Positions 1 to 7,061 of a DNA stretch of 12,309 bases are shown here, one piece after another. Within the stretch, counting starts at the first letter, position 1. Every line of letters begins with the position of its first letter. The position numbers and the translations under genes are program-made. Below the pieces are notes generated by a model. That model was not told where the DNA came from, ran no database searches, and worked only from the letters and a program-made list of their open reading frames with translations. Origin of the DNA: JAYSSF01 sp043720715 (lineage in GTDB: Bacteria; Patescibacteriota; Gracilibacteria; Absconditabacterales; Absconditicoccaceae); contig JAYSSF010000086.1 in the NCBI GenBank assembly GCA_043720715.1, positions 1-12,309 of the forward strand. Direction: 5' to 3'.

Positions 1-35
1 TACATAGAGGACTAAGGGAAGATAGGAAATTAAAA

Positions 36-205
36 CTAATACTGTATTTGATTAACTCTAGAGTAGAATAGCCACACCTTTTTTACCATTAAGCCAGAAC
101 TAATGATTACCCTCTGTTTATCTTCTGGTAAATAAGAGATTGCTTTAACAATTAAATCTACCTGTTCTGATGAAGATAATTTACTGAATTCATTAATAGG
201 TGACA
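36..205 (-). CDS. Small hypothetical protein (56 aa)
   Basis: Unrecognised 56-residue protein, starting MSPINEFSKL and ending in TAG. It is mildly charged with one likely amphipathic helix (residues about 9-30) and no visible membrane segment or motif. The frame is open further upstream to position 287, but that extension would run into the operon terminator. I chose the ATG at 205 because a perfect consensus promoter (235-263) would start transcription about 20 nt upstream of it. It has no in-frame UGA. It lies alone after the terminator of the ribosomal-protein block, so it is a separate transcription unit. It could instead be a chance ORF on a small RNA driven by that promoter. Confidence 0.5.
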
Positions 206-234
206 TTAATATAGGGCAAGAATAAATATTACTT

Positions 235-263
235 ATTATACCTATACATATATCGATTGTCAA
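235..263 (-). promoter_or_regulatory. Perfect sigma70-type promoter for the 36-205 ORF
   Basis: On the minus strand TTGACA (258-263) and TATAAT (235-240) are separated by exactly 17 bases, so both hexamers match consensus completely. Predicted transcription start is near 228, about 22 nt before the ATG at 205. It sits directly behind the terminator at 273-294, which is sensible spacing for a new unit. Confidence 0.8.
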
Positions 264-272
264 ATTCGGGAA

Positions 273-294
273 GAAAAAATCCCGCATCGCGGGA
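273..294 (-). terminator. Intrinsic terminator of the ribosomal-protein block
   Basis: Minus-strand hairpin with a 6-bp GC-rich stem TCCCGC/GCGGGA (280-285 with 289-294) and a 3-nt loop, followed by a run of six T (274-279). It lies about 60 nt beyond the rpsI stop codon and is the only clear rho-independent terminator seen in the translation block. Confidence 0.9.
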
Positions 295-356
295 CTTCAT
301 AGCATGAAAAACTTTTCTGATTTCTCTGGTCTTTTCTGATTCGTCTGACAAAATAA

Positions 357-785
357 TTATCTCTTACTCCACTGTGGTGATCTTCTCGCTCCACGTAGAC
401 CTGGTTTCTTTCTTTCTTTTCTTCTTGGGTCTCTCTTAAGTAAACCAAGTGGTTTGAGTTGTAGTCTGAATTCTGGGTTGATCTGGATAAGTGCTCTTGC
501 AAAAGCAAGCTTGAGAGCATCTGATTGACCCATTGTACCACCTCCGATGAGTTTGACTTCTGCATCATATCACTTGAGGAAATTATCACCAAGAGTAATA
601 AGAGCATAAGTTGCATTTTCGAACATATATTCTCTACCACCAAAATACTCTTGAAGAGAGATGCTTGTCTCACCTTGGTTAACAGTAAATAAACCCTTAC
701 CCCCAGCGAACAGCTTCACGGTAGCGGTAGATTGTTTTCTTCTTCCTACAGCGTAGGTATATGATGTTGATTTAGTAGCAGCCAT
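357..785 (-). CDS. rpsI: 30S ribosomal protein S9 (uS9)
   Basis: 142-residue S9, which sits in the 30S head and whose C-terminal tail reaches the P-site tRNA. The N-terminal 'YAVGRRKQSTA' motif (about residues 10-20), 'GGGTMGQSDALKLAFARAL' in the middle and the basic C-terminus ending 'RRSPQWSKR' are canonical. One in-frame TGA (570-572, residue 72) falls where a residue is needed in the 'K-x-Y-D-A-E-V' stretch before the GGG motif, so the standard code would cut the protein in half. It lies 22 nt after rplM, the usual rplM-rpsI pair, and is the last gene before the terminator. Confidence 0.97.
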
Positions 786-807
786 AAGTATGAAATGATA
801 GTAATAA

Positions 808-1269
808 TTATTTAGTAACAGTGATTACATTTGCTTGTGTATCGTATGGTGTGGCATTATTGATAAACAATTTAAGTCTCTTGAGTCTTTTGTCTCTCAA
901 TTTATTCTTTGGTAGCATTCCTTTGATTGCAAACCAGAGAGCTTTCTCAGGATGTTTGACGAGTAATTCGCTCAGTGTCATTGATTTGATATTCCCCTTC
1001 CATCCACTGTAACTATGGTAGATCTTGCTTTGCATCTTATTCGCTGTAACGTGAAATTTCGCAGCATTTTTAAGTACTACGACATCTCCACAATCCCAAA
1101 AATCACAGTAGTGAGCTTTGTTCTTACCGAGCAAGTGATCAGCCACAATAGTAGCTAATCTACCAAGTGTATATTGTGATGCGTCATACATATAGACAGA
1201 CCTGGTGGTCTGAAGAGTTTGTAGTGGCACATAGAGTGTACGATTAAGATCTTGTTTTGTGAACTGCAT
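808..1269 (-). CDS. rplM: 50S ribosomal protein L13 (uL13)
   Basis: L13, an early-assembling 50S protein, 153 residues from the chosen ATG at 1269. Recognisable segments are 'YTLGRLATIVADHLLGK', 'YCDFWDCGDVVVLKNA' and the hallmark 'AIKGMLPKNKL...KRLKLF'. The frame is open up to 1302, but the extra residues ('LIYTYYPSYL') do not resemble the family; starting at MQFTKQDL gives normal length with a short extra N-terminus. It has no in-frame UGA. It follows rplQ by 43 nt and precedes rpsI by 22 nt. Confidence 0.96.
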   Translation of the reverse strand: MQFTKQDLNRTLYVPLQTLQTTRSVYMYDASQYTLGRLATIVADHLLGKNKAHYCDFWDCGDVVVLKNAAKFHVTANKMQSKIYHSYSGWKGNIKSMTLSELLVKHPEKALWFAIKGMLPKNKLRDKRLKRLKLFINNATPYDTQANVITVTK

Positions 1270-1312
1270 GAGATAACTAGGATAATAAGTATAAATTAAC
1301 AATGTACGTTGA

Positions 1313-1699
1313 TTAGACGAGAGTCACTCTGACTTGTTCTGCACCATCTCACTTTCTGAAGCCAAGCTTGTAGTTAGCGATATATCCACTAGTTCTACTC
1401 TGACCGATATAAGCAGGCACGAGATCAGCAATTACCTTCTGACCAGCATCCTTTGTCCAGATGACAGATTTGACATATCTGATACCTTCTCTTGCAGCGT
1501 CTTCTGGACGTTCTGCGTGGAGTTTGACCAAGCGAGCAAAGAAATGATCAGCATATGCTTTCAATACTTTCGCTCTCTTAGGAGTTGTAACGATATATCC
1601 TGATGTTACCAAATTGGTGAGCATTGTTCTCAAGACGTTAGATCTTGTTTGATATTGCCCTGTAGCCAATTGGATCAGCTTGTCTGAATGATGTCTCAT
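1313..1699 (-). CDS. rplQ: 50S ribosomal protein L17 (bL17)
   Basis: 128-residue L17, located near the peptide exit tunnel. The start 'MRHHSDKLIQL' corresponds to the family's 'MRHRKSGRKLNR', and 'RSNVLRTMLTNLV' and 'TPKRAKVLKAYAD' follow. One in-frame TGA (1349-1351, residue 117) comes in the C-terminal 'GFRK-x-DGAEQVRVTLV' strand, where the family has glycine; with it read as glycine the protein ends in the usual hydrophobic strand and TAA. It follows rpoA by 35 nt, the standard rpoA-rplQ order. Confidence 0.97.
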
Positions 1700-1734
1700 A
1701 ACTAATAATATACTGTATAAATAAATATTCTGAC

Positions 1735-2757
1735 TTATGCAAGGAGTCCCTTACCGATCGAGTTAAGCGCATCTTCGATTTCATCGACTGCTTTCTTACC
1801 TACACCTCTCATACTGATGAGCTCGTTTCTTTTCTTTTTTTCGAGATCTTCTACAAAGAGGATATTATTTTTCAGGAGTGCATTTCTTGTTCTTTCGCTG
1901 AGTCCGAGGATCTCTATTGGCTGTGTCTTGATCGATCCATCACCACTATTATGAGCAGCTACAGTATGACCACCATCTTGGATATCCATATGATCCACGA
2001 GTACTGATTTGTCCACAAACGCATCAGAAAAGACAAATAGTTTCGCATATGATGCCAACACTTCCCCAGCAAATGCTACGACATCCTTTGGTGAGAAGTC
2101 AGGAGAGATTGTTGATACAGTAATGATAAGTTTGTCCTTCATATTCCCGATAAAGTCTTCAATCACTTCTTCTACCTCATATGAACATTGTGTCACACAT
2201 GAGAAATCATTATCGATCAAGAGGAGATTAGTATCAGTATCGTCTGCTTTTTCTTCTCTTGCTCTCAAGAATTCGATTGAGTAATATCCATATCACTTCT
2301 CTACTCTCATCTCGATATACAACTCTGCAGTTGAGTCAGTAATCTCGAACAAGTATGCATCTTCATTGAGACAGACCAAACCATCAGGCAAAGTCAGATT
2401 TGATGATGTATAAATACCAATACCCTTAAATTTCTGACTGATCCATTGTGATCTTGGTGTGAGTTCGTCAGTCTTAAATCTGAGAGCCTTTGTAGCCAAT
2501 ACAATATCCATTACTGAATCTTTGACTCATTCTACTACCGCATATTCATGGGCAGCTCACTTAATCTTGAGAGCAGTAAGAGCACTTCCGTAGTTGTATC
2601 CTACGATAATTCTTCTCAGTGCATTACCCATCGTATGACCGAACCCTCTTGGCAAATACTTGATCTCGAAACTACTCGTTGTAGCATCGATCTGAGTATA
2701 GTCAATCGTAGGGCTGTTGATGTATTGTTGTAGATCTAACATATCGATTGTCGGCAA
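1735..2757 (-). CDS. rpoA: RNA polymerase alpha subunit
   Basis: 340-residue alpha subunit, which dimerises to nucleate RNA polymerase and whose C-terminal domain contacts promoter DNA and activators. N-terminal domain residues 1 to about 235 show 'PRGFGHTMGNALRRI' (dimerisation and beta/beta' contact). A C-terminal helix-hairpin-helix domain (about 275-335) contains 'ILGLSERTRNALLKNNI' and 'LISMRGVGKKAVDEIE'. Three in-frame TGA codons at residues 67, 77 and 155 (2557-2559, 2527-2529, 2293-2295) fall at expected glycines such as 'VVE-x-VKDSV'. The linker between domains ('HMDIQDGGHTVAAH', about 236-260) is rather long. It lies 36 nt after rpsD. Confidence 0.97.
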
Positions 2758-2793
2758 AAATAAAGTGAATAGGTGGGGGAAAAGTTGATACTA

Positions 2794-3417
2794 TTATGCT
2801 CTCGCGTAGAATTCAATTACCTTCAAGATATCTGACGGAAGATCCAATGTACCAGCATCATTTGTATGAGGCAGATCCAAGACTGTTACTGCGAAGTTAG
2901 ATTTACTTACATTGAGCCAGATAGGAGACTGTTGATTATTATCTGTCGCGTACAGATCAGATGACTGAAGTGATTGCTTGAGAGTAATTACATCGCTCTT
3001 ATTGACATAATATGATGGTACATTATGCTTTGTACCATTGAGGAGGAAATGACCATGTACTACCATCTGTCTTGCTTGCATAATAGTCTTCGCATAACCA
3101 CTTTGTACGATTACATTATCCAATCTTCTCATCAGAAACTGTACCAATACTTTATCGTGGTTAAGTCCATTATTCTTCGCATATGCTTTGGAGATAACAG
3201 TCACCAACTTGGCAAACTGCTTTTCATTCATCTGGAATACTCTCTTGAGTACTTGCTTATTTCTGAGCAATTTACCATATTCAGAAAGTCTTGCAGGAGT
3301 AGCTCAATGTTGACCGGGTAATGACTTACGCTTTTTGACATTATACTTTTCAGTACCAAAAAGATTAAGACCTTCTCTTCTACATAATTTAAACTTAGGA
3401 CCAGTATATCTTGCCAT
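2794..3417 (-). CDS. rpsD: 30S ribosomal protein S4 (uS4)
   Basis: 207-residue S4, a primary 16S rRNA binder that nucleates 30S assembly and in many bacteria represses its own operon. It starts 'MARYTGPKFKLCRREG', with 'KSLPGQH-x-ATPARLSEYG' around residues 30-48, where x is an in-frame TGA (3304-3306, residue 38) in place of the invariant glycine. The S4 RNA-binding domain begins with 'RRLDNVIVQSGYA' and 'ARQMVVHGHFLLNG'. Only one N-terminal cysteine (C12) is present, so this is a zinc-free form. A 78-nt leader with short repeats separates it from rpsK. Confidence 0.97.
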
Positions 3418-3450
3418 GAGCAGTATAAAATAATAATATGAATAAGTTGT

Positions 3451-3484
3451 ATGTCATCTGACATCATCCGAATAAATCATCCGA
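3451..3484. repeat. Short repeats in the rpsK-rpsD spacer
   Basis: Three copies of TCATCYGA (plus-strand 3454-3461, 3464-3471, 3477-3484) and an overlapping inverted repeat ATGTCA-TC-TGACAT (3451-3464) lie in the untranslated 78 nt between rpsK and rpsD. They may form RNA structure in the rpsD leader. No known S4 binding fold could be assigned by eye. Confidence 0.4.
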
Positions 3485-3495
3485 CATCACACTAA

Positions 3496-3897
3496 TTAGT
3501 TTCTCTTCGGTCTCTTACCTTTAACACCACCAAACTGAATACCGGTTGCTTCTTTGATATAGCTAATATCGATACCACCAAGTTCATTGATCGCTCTGAA
3601 CACGCCATCTCTACCCAGACCGATACCCTTACAGATAATACCAACCTCTGTGACGCCACAATTATCTTTTGCATGCTTCAAGACCTGTTTAGCGATCATT
3701 TCAGCAGCGTATGCACTACTTTCTTTAGCGCCCTTAAATCCAGCTTGACCTGCTCCACCACTGAAGATTACATTACCTTGTGTATCAGTAAATGCAACAA
3801 TCGTGTTGTTGTGTGATGTCTTGATGTGAACAACACCTTCGGTCATTTTAGGATATTTCTTTTTCTTTGTTGATACTGATGGTTTTTTTCCAGCCAT
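3496..3897 (-). CDS. rpsK: 30S ribosomal protein S11 (uS11)
   Basis: 133-residue S11 of the 30S platform, which contacts the Shine-Dalgarno/anti-Shine-Dalgarno region and the Kasugamycin-side platform RNA. 'GVVHIKTSHNNTIVAFTD', 'SGGAGQAGFKGAKESSAYAA' and 'VEIG'-like 'EVGIICKGIGLGRDGVFRA' match the family, and the tail ends 'GVKGKRPKRN'. I took the ATG at 3897 (MAGKKPSV); the frame extends to 3927 but the added residues are hydrophobic and unlike S11. It is notable that none of its many glycines uses UGA. Confidence 0.97.
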   Translation of the reverse strand: MAGKKPSVSTKKKKYPKMTEGVVHIKTSHNNTIVAFTDTQGNVIFSGGAGQAGFKGAKESSAYAAEMIAKQVLKHAKDNCGVTEVGIICKGIGLGRDGVFRAINELGGIDISYIKEATGIQFGGVKGKRPKRN

Positions 3898-3966
3898 AAT
3901 AGATGATAATATAATGATGATAAACAATGAGTCTGACTTCTGTCGCGACTATTTTATATGGTATAG

Positions 3967-4341
3967 TTATTTCTTCATAGTAGGTCTTACTTTACTTCTA
4001 CCCATGAGTTTCTTTGCAGTTTTTGCATGAGTCTTAGTCTGTTGACCTCTAACAGGTAATCACATCGCATGTCTCATACCTCTGTAACATCTAATTTCCT
4101 TCAGTCTCTTGATATGAGTAGCAACCTCTCTCTTGAGATCTGATTCTACCACCATATCTTTAATATAATCACTGATCAACTTCTGTTGATCTTCAGTGAG
4201 GTCAGATACTCTCGTATGAGGTACAATACCAAATTGAGCAAGAATCTTCGTTGAAGTAGGGCGTCCAATACCAAATACGGTAGTGAGTGCTGTCCAAATA
4301 ACTTGGTTAGAGCGTAGTACGTGTCCTTGTAGTCTAAACAT
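3967..4341 (-). CDS. rpsM: 30S ribosomal protein S13 (uS13)
   Basis: 124-residue S13 of the 30S head, which contacts the P-site tRNA and forms bridge B1 with the 50S subunit. It starts 'MFRLQGHVLRSNQVIW' like the family's 'MARIAGVDIPxxKRV', followed by the helix-turn 'LTTVFGIGRPTSTKIL'. An in-frame TGA (4060-4062, residue 94) replaces the invariant glycine of 'RGMRHAM-x-LPVRGQQTKTHA', the most telling code-25 site in the window. Upstream ATG/alternative starts (to 4422) overlap rpmJ and are rejected. Stop is TAA; rpsK follows after 69 nt. Confidence 0.97.
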
Positions 4342-4387
4342 TGAGTATGATAAATTGACTAAATAATAAGGTAATAAGTGAACAAGA

Positions 4388-4501
4388 TTATCCTTGTCTC
4401 TGCTTGTGTTTTTTAGTTTCACAGATAATTCTTACAACTCATCTTCTTCTGATGACTTTGCATTTATTACAGATCTTTTTGACAGATGTTCTTACTTTCA
4501 T
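4388..4501 (-). CDS. rpmJ: 50S ribosomal protein L36 (bL36)
   Basis: 37-residue zinc-ribbon protein of the 50S subunit. The sequence begins MKVRTSVKKICNKCKVIRRR and ends ETKKHKQRQG, nearly the family consensus. Zinc ligands are C11, C14, C27 and H32. An in-frame TGA at 4439-4441 (residue 21) stands where the family has glycine in 'RRKGVVRVIC'; under the standard code only 20 residues would be made. It lies 42 nt after infA and 46 nt before rpsM, the standard infA-rpmJ-rpsM order. Confidence 0.97.
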
Positions 4502-4543
4502 GGGATACGGTGTGATATAAGATAATATAATAGGAAGTGATGA

Positions 4544-4840
4544 TTATACTTTGTGTCTATAGGTGATTACTCACTTCGTCCAATCTTCTGGACTAATTTT
4601 AACATCTACTTTATCTCCTGGTAATAATCTGATTTTAAACATCTTCATCTTACCACTTGGATATGCTAATACTTGTTGTCATAGATCAGCAATCATCACG
4701 GAGAAGTTTTGAAAACCGAGATCCTGTATCACTTCACCTGTCCATACGATCTCATCTTTTTTATCATTTTGAGGATTCTCATGAGATGTCTTTTGGGATT
4801 TCACACGAAATGGTCTTGATGATTTTTTAGGACTAGCCAT
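4544..4840 (-). CDS. infA: Translation initiation factor IF-1, with N-terminal extension
   Basis: 98-residue IF-1, an OB-fold that occupies the ribosomal A site during initiation. The family core begins near residue 30 ('EIVWTGEVIQDLG') and includes 'SGKMKMFKIRLLPGDKVDV' and 'ISPEDWTKGVITYRHK', matching the usual 'SGKMRxxxIRILxGDKVxVE' and 'YDLSKGRIxYR'. Two in-frame TGA codons give G54 and G90. It carries about 27 extra lysine/serine/asparagine-rich residues at the N-terminus, compared with about 72 residues for ordinary IF-1; this tail is probably disordered. No nearer ATG would restore normal length. It lies between rplU and rpmJ. Confidence 0.95.
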
Positions 4841-4864
4841 AAACAACAACAGTGAGAGTAAAAA

Positions 4865-5185
4865 CTATTTAGCGGCAATGCCAGTGATAGTGATAGTAGT
4901 TTGATAAGGACGGAATCCGATATTTCTTTCGTATCTGTTCTTTCTATGAAACTTCAACACATGAATTTTCTCTCCTTTTTGATGAGAGATGACGTTAGCG
5001 GTCACATGAGCACCCTTGAGATAAGGAGCGCCTACATGAACTTTCTTGCCTTCTTCATCAAACATACACAACACAGTATCAATTGTAATAGATTCAGCTT
5101 GAGTATCCTCAATACGATCTACGATGATGGTGCTGTCTTGTGAGACAATATATTGATGTCATTGAAATTCGATTACTGCGTACAT
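4865..5185 (-). CDS. rplU: 50S ribosomal protein L21 (bL21)
   Basis: 106-residue L21, a 50S protein binding 23S rRNA. It begins 'MYAVIEFQ-x-HQYIVSQDS' (family 'MYAVIxxGGKQYxV'), where x is an in-frame TGA at residue 9. 'VHVGAPYLKGAHVTANVI', 'KGEKIHVLKFHRKNRYERNI' and the terminal 'TITGIAAK' complete the family pattern. The start at 5185 is fixed by homology. Its usual partner rpmA (L27) is not adjacent; instead infA follows after only 24 nt. Confidence 0.95.
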
Positions 5186-5245
5186 AATTGACGATTTTGA
5201 TGTATAATAAAGTGGGAGTGTTATCTTAATAGTGAAGGTACAATA

Positions 5246-5509
5246 TTATACCATCTTACCAAGCTGAGCAAACAAATTATATTTTGCTTGATTTGTTTTG
5301 TATTGATTACTAACCAATGCTTGAAGTCTAATATATCTTCTCTTACTTGGAAAGTCGTGAGATACATTTTTTCTAAACCATTTGGTACCATAATGTCTCT
5401 GCTTCTTTGCAGTATTGACGATATGAGAAAACTGAAGTTCCTTCTTGAAGAAGGCGATCAATCTTTCGTTGGTATTGAGATCTCAAGCTTTAAATACGGT
5501 AAATCACAT
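5246..5509 (-). CDS. rpsU: Probable 30S ribosomal protein S21 (bS21-like)
   Basis: 87-residue, very basic protein. The stretch 'NTNERLIAFFKKELQFSHI' followed by 'KKQRHYGTKWFRKN' and 'PSKRRYIRLQALV' fits the S21 pattern (acidic start, RF+K, SGI, basic RKRxYxK, then K-R-R helix), although with a longer middle and C-terminus than usual S21 (about 60-70 residues). S21 sits near the anti-Shine-Dalgarno region of the platform. The start ATG at 5509 is immediately followed by TGA (residue 2 = Gly), and another TGA is residue 9. A standard-code reading would begin only at TTG 5461. It precedes rplU by 60 nt. The assignment is by eye and less certain than its neighbours. Confidence 0.62.
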
Positions 5510-5558
5510 AGCGCTAAATACAAATTAATATAATAAATCACAGAATACAATAAGCTTA

Positions 5559-5586
5559 TGTATAGCAATTACGATAGTAATTGCAA
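5559..5586 (-). promoter_or_regulatory. Candidate promoter with palindromic spacer upstream of the S21-like gene
   Basis: Minus-strand TTGCAA (5581-5586) and TATACA (5559-5564) are 16 nt apart. The spacer is almost wholly an 8-bp perfect inverted repeat GCAATTAC-GATA-GTAATTGC (plus strand 5565-5584). It would start transcription about 40 nt before the ATG at 5509, just downstream of tRNA-Leu. The palindrome could be an operator, or an RNA hairpin on read-through transcripts (no T-run follows, so not a good terminator). Confidence 0.4.
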
Positions 5587-5602
5587 TCGAAAATAGAAGG
5601 TT

Positions 5603-5686
5603 TGTCGAGGACCGGAATCGAACCGGCACAGTATCACTACTGGCGGATTTTAAGTCCACTGCGTCTACCAATTTCGCCACCCCGAC
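5603..5686 (-). tRNA. tRNA-Leu (UAA)
   Basis: 84-nt class II tRNA with a long variable arm. Acceptor stem GTCGGGG/CCTCGAC with one G-U pair, D-loop with GG, anticodon loop centred on TAA (plus-strand 5650-5652) and T-arm GCCGG-TTCGATT-CCGGT. Discriminator A73; CCA is not encoded. It sits between rplT and the S21-like gene on the same strand. Confidence 0.96.
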
Positions 5687-5734
5687 ATACAACAATTAGC
5701 TGCACAAGAATACATCTCAGCAGCTATCAGCAGA

Positions 5735-6082
5735 TTATTTCGTTATAAATGTGTGAATCTCATCAAATACCTGTGGAAAGGCAACCGCAATATTAGATAA
5801 TACCTTACGATTCAACAAGACCTTCTTTTCAGTCATTGAATGAATAAATGTACTATATCTACTACCGCGTGTCTGACATGCAGCTGACAATCTCTCGATC
5901 CATAGTGATCTCATTGTTCTCTTCTTGAGTTTTCTATCGACATATGCATGTTGACCAGCTTTAACCAAAGCCAATCTTACCTGCTTGTAGACATTCCCTC
6001 TTCCAAGACGAAATCCTTTTGCTCTCGCAATAAACTTCTTATGTCTTGCGTGTCTTTGAAGACCATTTTTAACTCTTACCAT
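5735..6082 (-). CDS. rplT: 50S ribosomal protein L20 (bL20)
   Basis: 115-residue L20, needed early in 50S assembly and, in many bacteria, the repressor of the infC-rpmI-rplT operon. 'RHKKFIARAKGFRLGRGNVYKQ' (split here: residues 13-34), 'KKRTMRSLWIERLSAACQ' and 'YSTFIHSM' match the family; the family's usual glycine-leucine in 'RGLSYS' is 'RGSRYS' here. No in-frame UGA. It follows rpmI by 46 nt. No L20-binding pseudoknot was recognised in the upstream region by eye. Confidence 0.97.
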   Translation of the reverse strand: MVRVKNGLQRHARHKKFIARAKGFRLGRGNVYKQVRLALVKAGQHAYVDRKLKKRTMRSLWIERLSAACQTRGSRYSTFIHSMTEKKVLLNRKVLSNIAVAFPQVFDEIHTFITK

Positions 6083-6128
6083 GTGTTATAAGTGAAATTA
6101 TAGTAAATGAAGGCATCAATCCAAATTC

Positions 6129-6323
6129 TTATAGATATGGAAGAAGATGAGCAACTCTTGTAGTATATACTACGTCCAACTGCTTTCCAAGTGAAAACTT
6201 CTTGTTTGCTCTCCCCTTGTTAGTTAACAAGTGATTTCTACGAGCTTTCTTGTGCATAATCTTACCAGTAGCAGAGATTTTTACTCTGTCTTGCATTCCT
6301 TTATGAGTCTTAATCTTAGGCAT
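6129..6323 (-). CDS. rpmI: 50S ribosomal protein L35 (bL35)
   Basis: 64-residue basic protein of the 50S subunit. It starts 'MPKIKTHKGMQDRVKISATG' and continues 'KARRNHLLTNKGRANKK', the family signature. Length is normal and there is no in-frame UGA. It lies between infC (59 nt upstream) and rplT, the universal infC-rpmI-rplT order. Confidence 0.97.
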   Translation of the reverse strand: MPKIKTHKGMQDRVKISATGKIMHKKARRNHLLTNKGRANKKFSLGKQLDVVYTTRVAHLLPYL

Positions 6324-6382
6324 GATAACTAATGAAATATATAAATAAACATAAATGAATATGAATTAGTCTGACTTTATTA

Positions 6383-6943
6383 TTATCTTGATCATTTTGG
6401 AGCGAGTACCGTAGAGTATCACCTTGGTTCTTCTTTGATTCATTGAGATCTCGTTTGTTCTCCCAGTCATTCGATGATAAACTTCATCCTCTCGAGTGCT
6501 TTAGACTTGAAGATCATCTCTCTACCATTGAGTTTGATGACAAATCTTACCGTATATCACTCTTGTATTAATTCAATAGCTTTGGTCATTTTAAGTTGGA
6601 GGTCATGATCGGAGATGGTGTATCCTAGTTTTAACTCTTTCATTCACTTTGGTTTTGTTTTGTTCTTTTCATTTTGAGATTTCTTCTTGTCATATTGATA
6701 CTTACCATAGTCTTGGATCGTACATGTCGATACCATAGTCTGAGGATTGTAGTTGAGCTGGATCAGATCTAATCACTGATCGCTTGCCATCATCAATGCT
6801 CTCTCTCTTTGAAATGTACCCAAATTCTCTCATGCTTCATCAATGATCATAATAGAATTTGCCCTGATCTGATCATTTGTAAATACTTTGAACTCTTTTT
6901 TTGCTCATTGTATTTGACCAGTTTTAGGAAGTGGTATTGCCAT
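6383..6943 (-). CDS. infC: Translation initiation factor IF-3
   Basis: 186-residue IF-3, which prevents subunit joining and proofreads the initiator tRNA on the 30S subunit. The N-domain shows 'FTNDQIRANSIMIIDEA' and 'NLGTFQRERALMMA'; 'QDYGKYQYDKKK' begins the basic linker (about 78-100); the C-domain has 'ISDHDLQLKMTKAIELIQ', 'NGREMI' and terminal 'STVLAPK'. Nine TGA codons (residues 13, 38, 57, 100, 129, 159, 168, 175, 184) outnumber the six GGN glycine codons, so no standard-code ORF of useful length exists here. It starts with ATG rather than the rare AUU used for autoregulation in E. coli. It lies 38 nt after tRNA-Glu. Confidence 0.96.
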
Positions 6944-6981
6944 CAAAAAAATATAAAACTAAAGGTAATTGTAACTGTAAG

Positions 6982-7055
6982 TATCCCCAGCGGGATTCGA
7001 ACCCGCGATCTCCACCGTGAGAGGGTAGCATCCTGGACCGCTAGACGATGAGGAC
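6982..7055 (-). tRNA. tRNA-Glu (CUC)
   Basis: 74-nt tRNA. Anticodon loop CTCTCAC gives anticodon CUC; the sequence around the D-arm ('TCGTCTAGCGGTCCAGGA') is the bacterial glutamate pattern. The acceptor stem closes with a G1-U72 pair; T-arm GCGGG-TTCGAAT-CCCGC. Discriminator A, no encoded CCA. It precedes infC. Confidence 0.93.
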
Positions 7056-7061
7056 ATAATA

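Noticed and set aside
821..1603. Plus-strand open frames opposite rplM and rplQ
   Set aside because: They lie antisense to confidently identified ribosomal protein genes and have no family resemblance.
250..2757. Shared GACAATCGATAT string at the 235-263 promoter and before rpoA
   Set aside because: Only about a dozen bases, no second shared element and different context; most likely chance.
4342..4422. Longer N-terminus for S13 (open frame to 4422)
   Set aside because: It overlaps rpmJ and adds residues foreign to the family; the ATG at 4341 matches the family start.
5698..5725. Hairpin AGCTGC/GCAGCT between rplT and tRNA-Leu
   Set aside because: Six-base stem with a 16-nt loop and no T-run; too weak to call as a terminator.
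6383..6943. infC region looks like a decayed pseudogene in a standard-code reading
   Set aside because: All nine interruptions are TGA at plausible glycine positions; there is no frameshift and the family is complete end to end.
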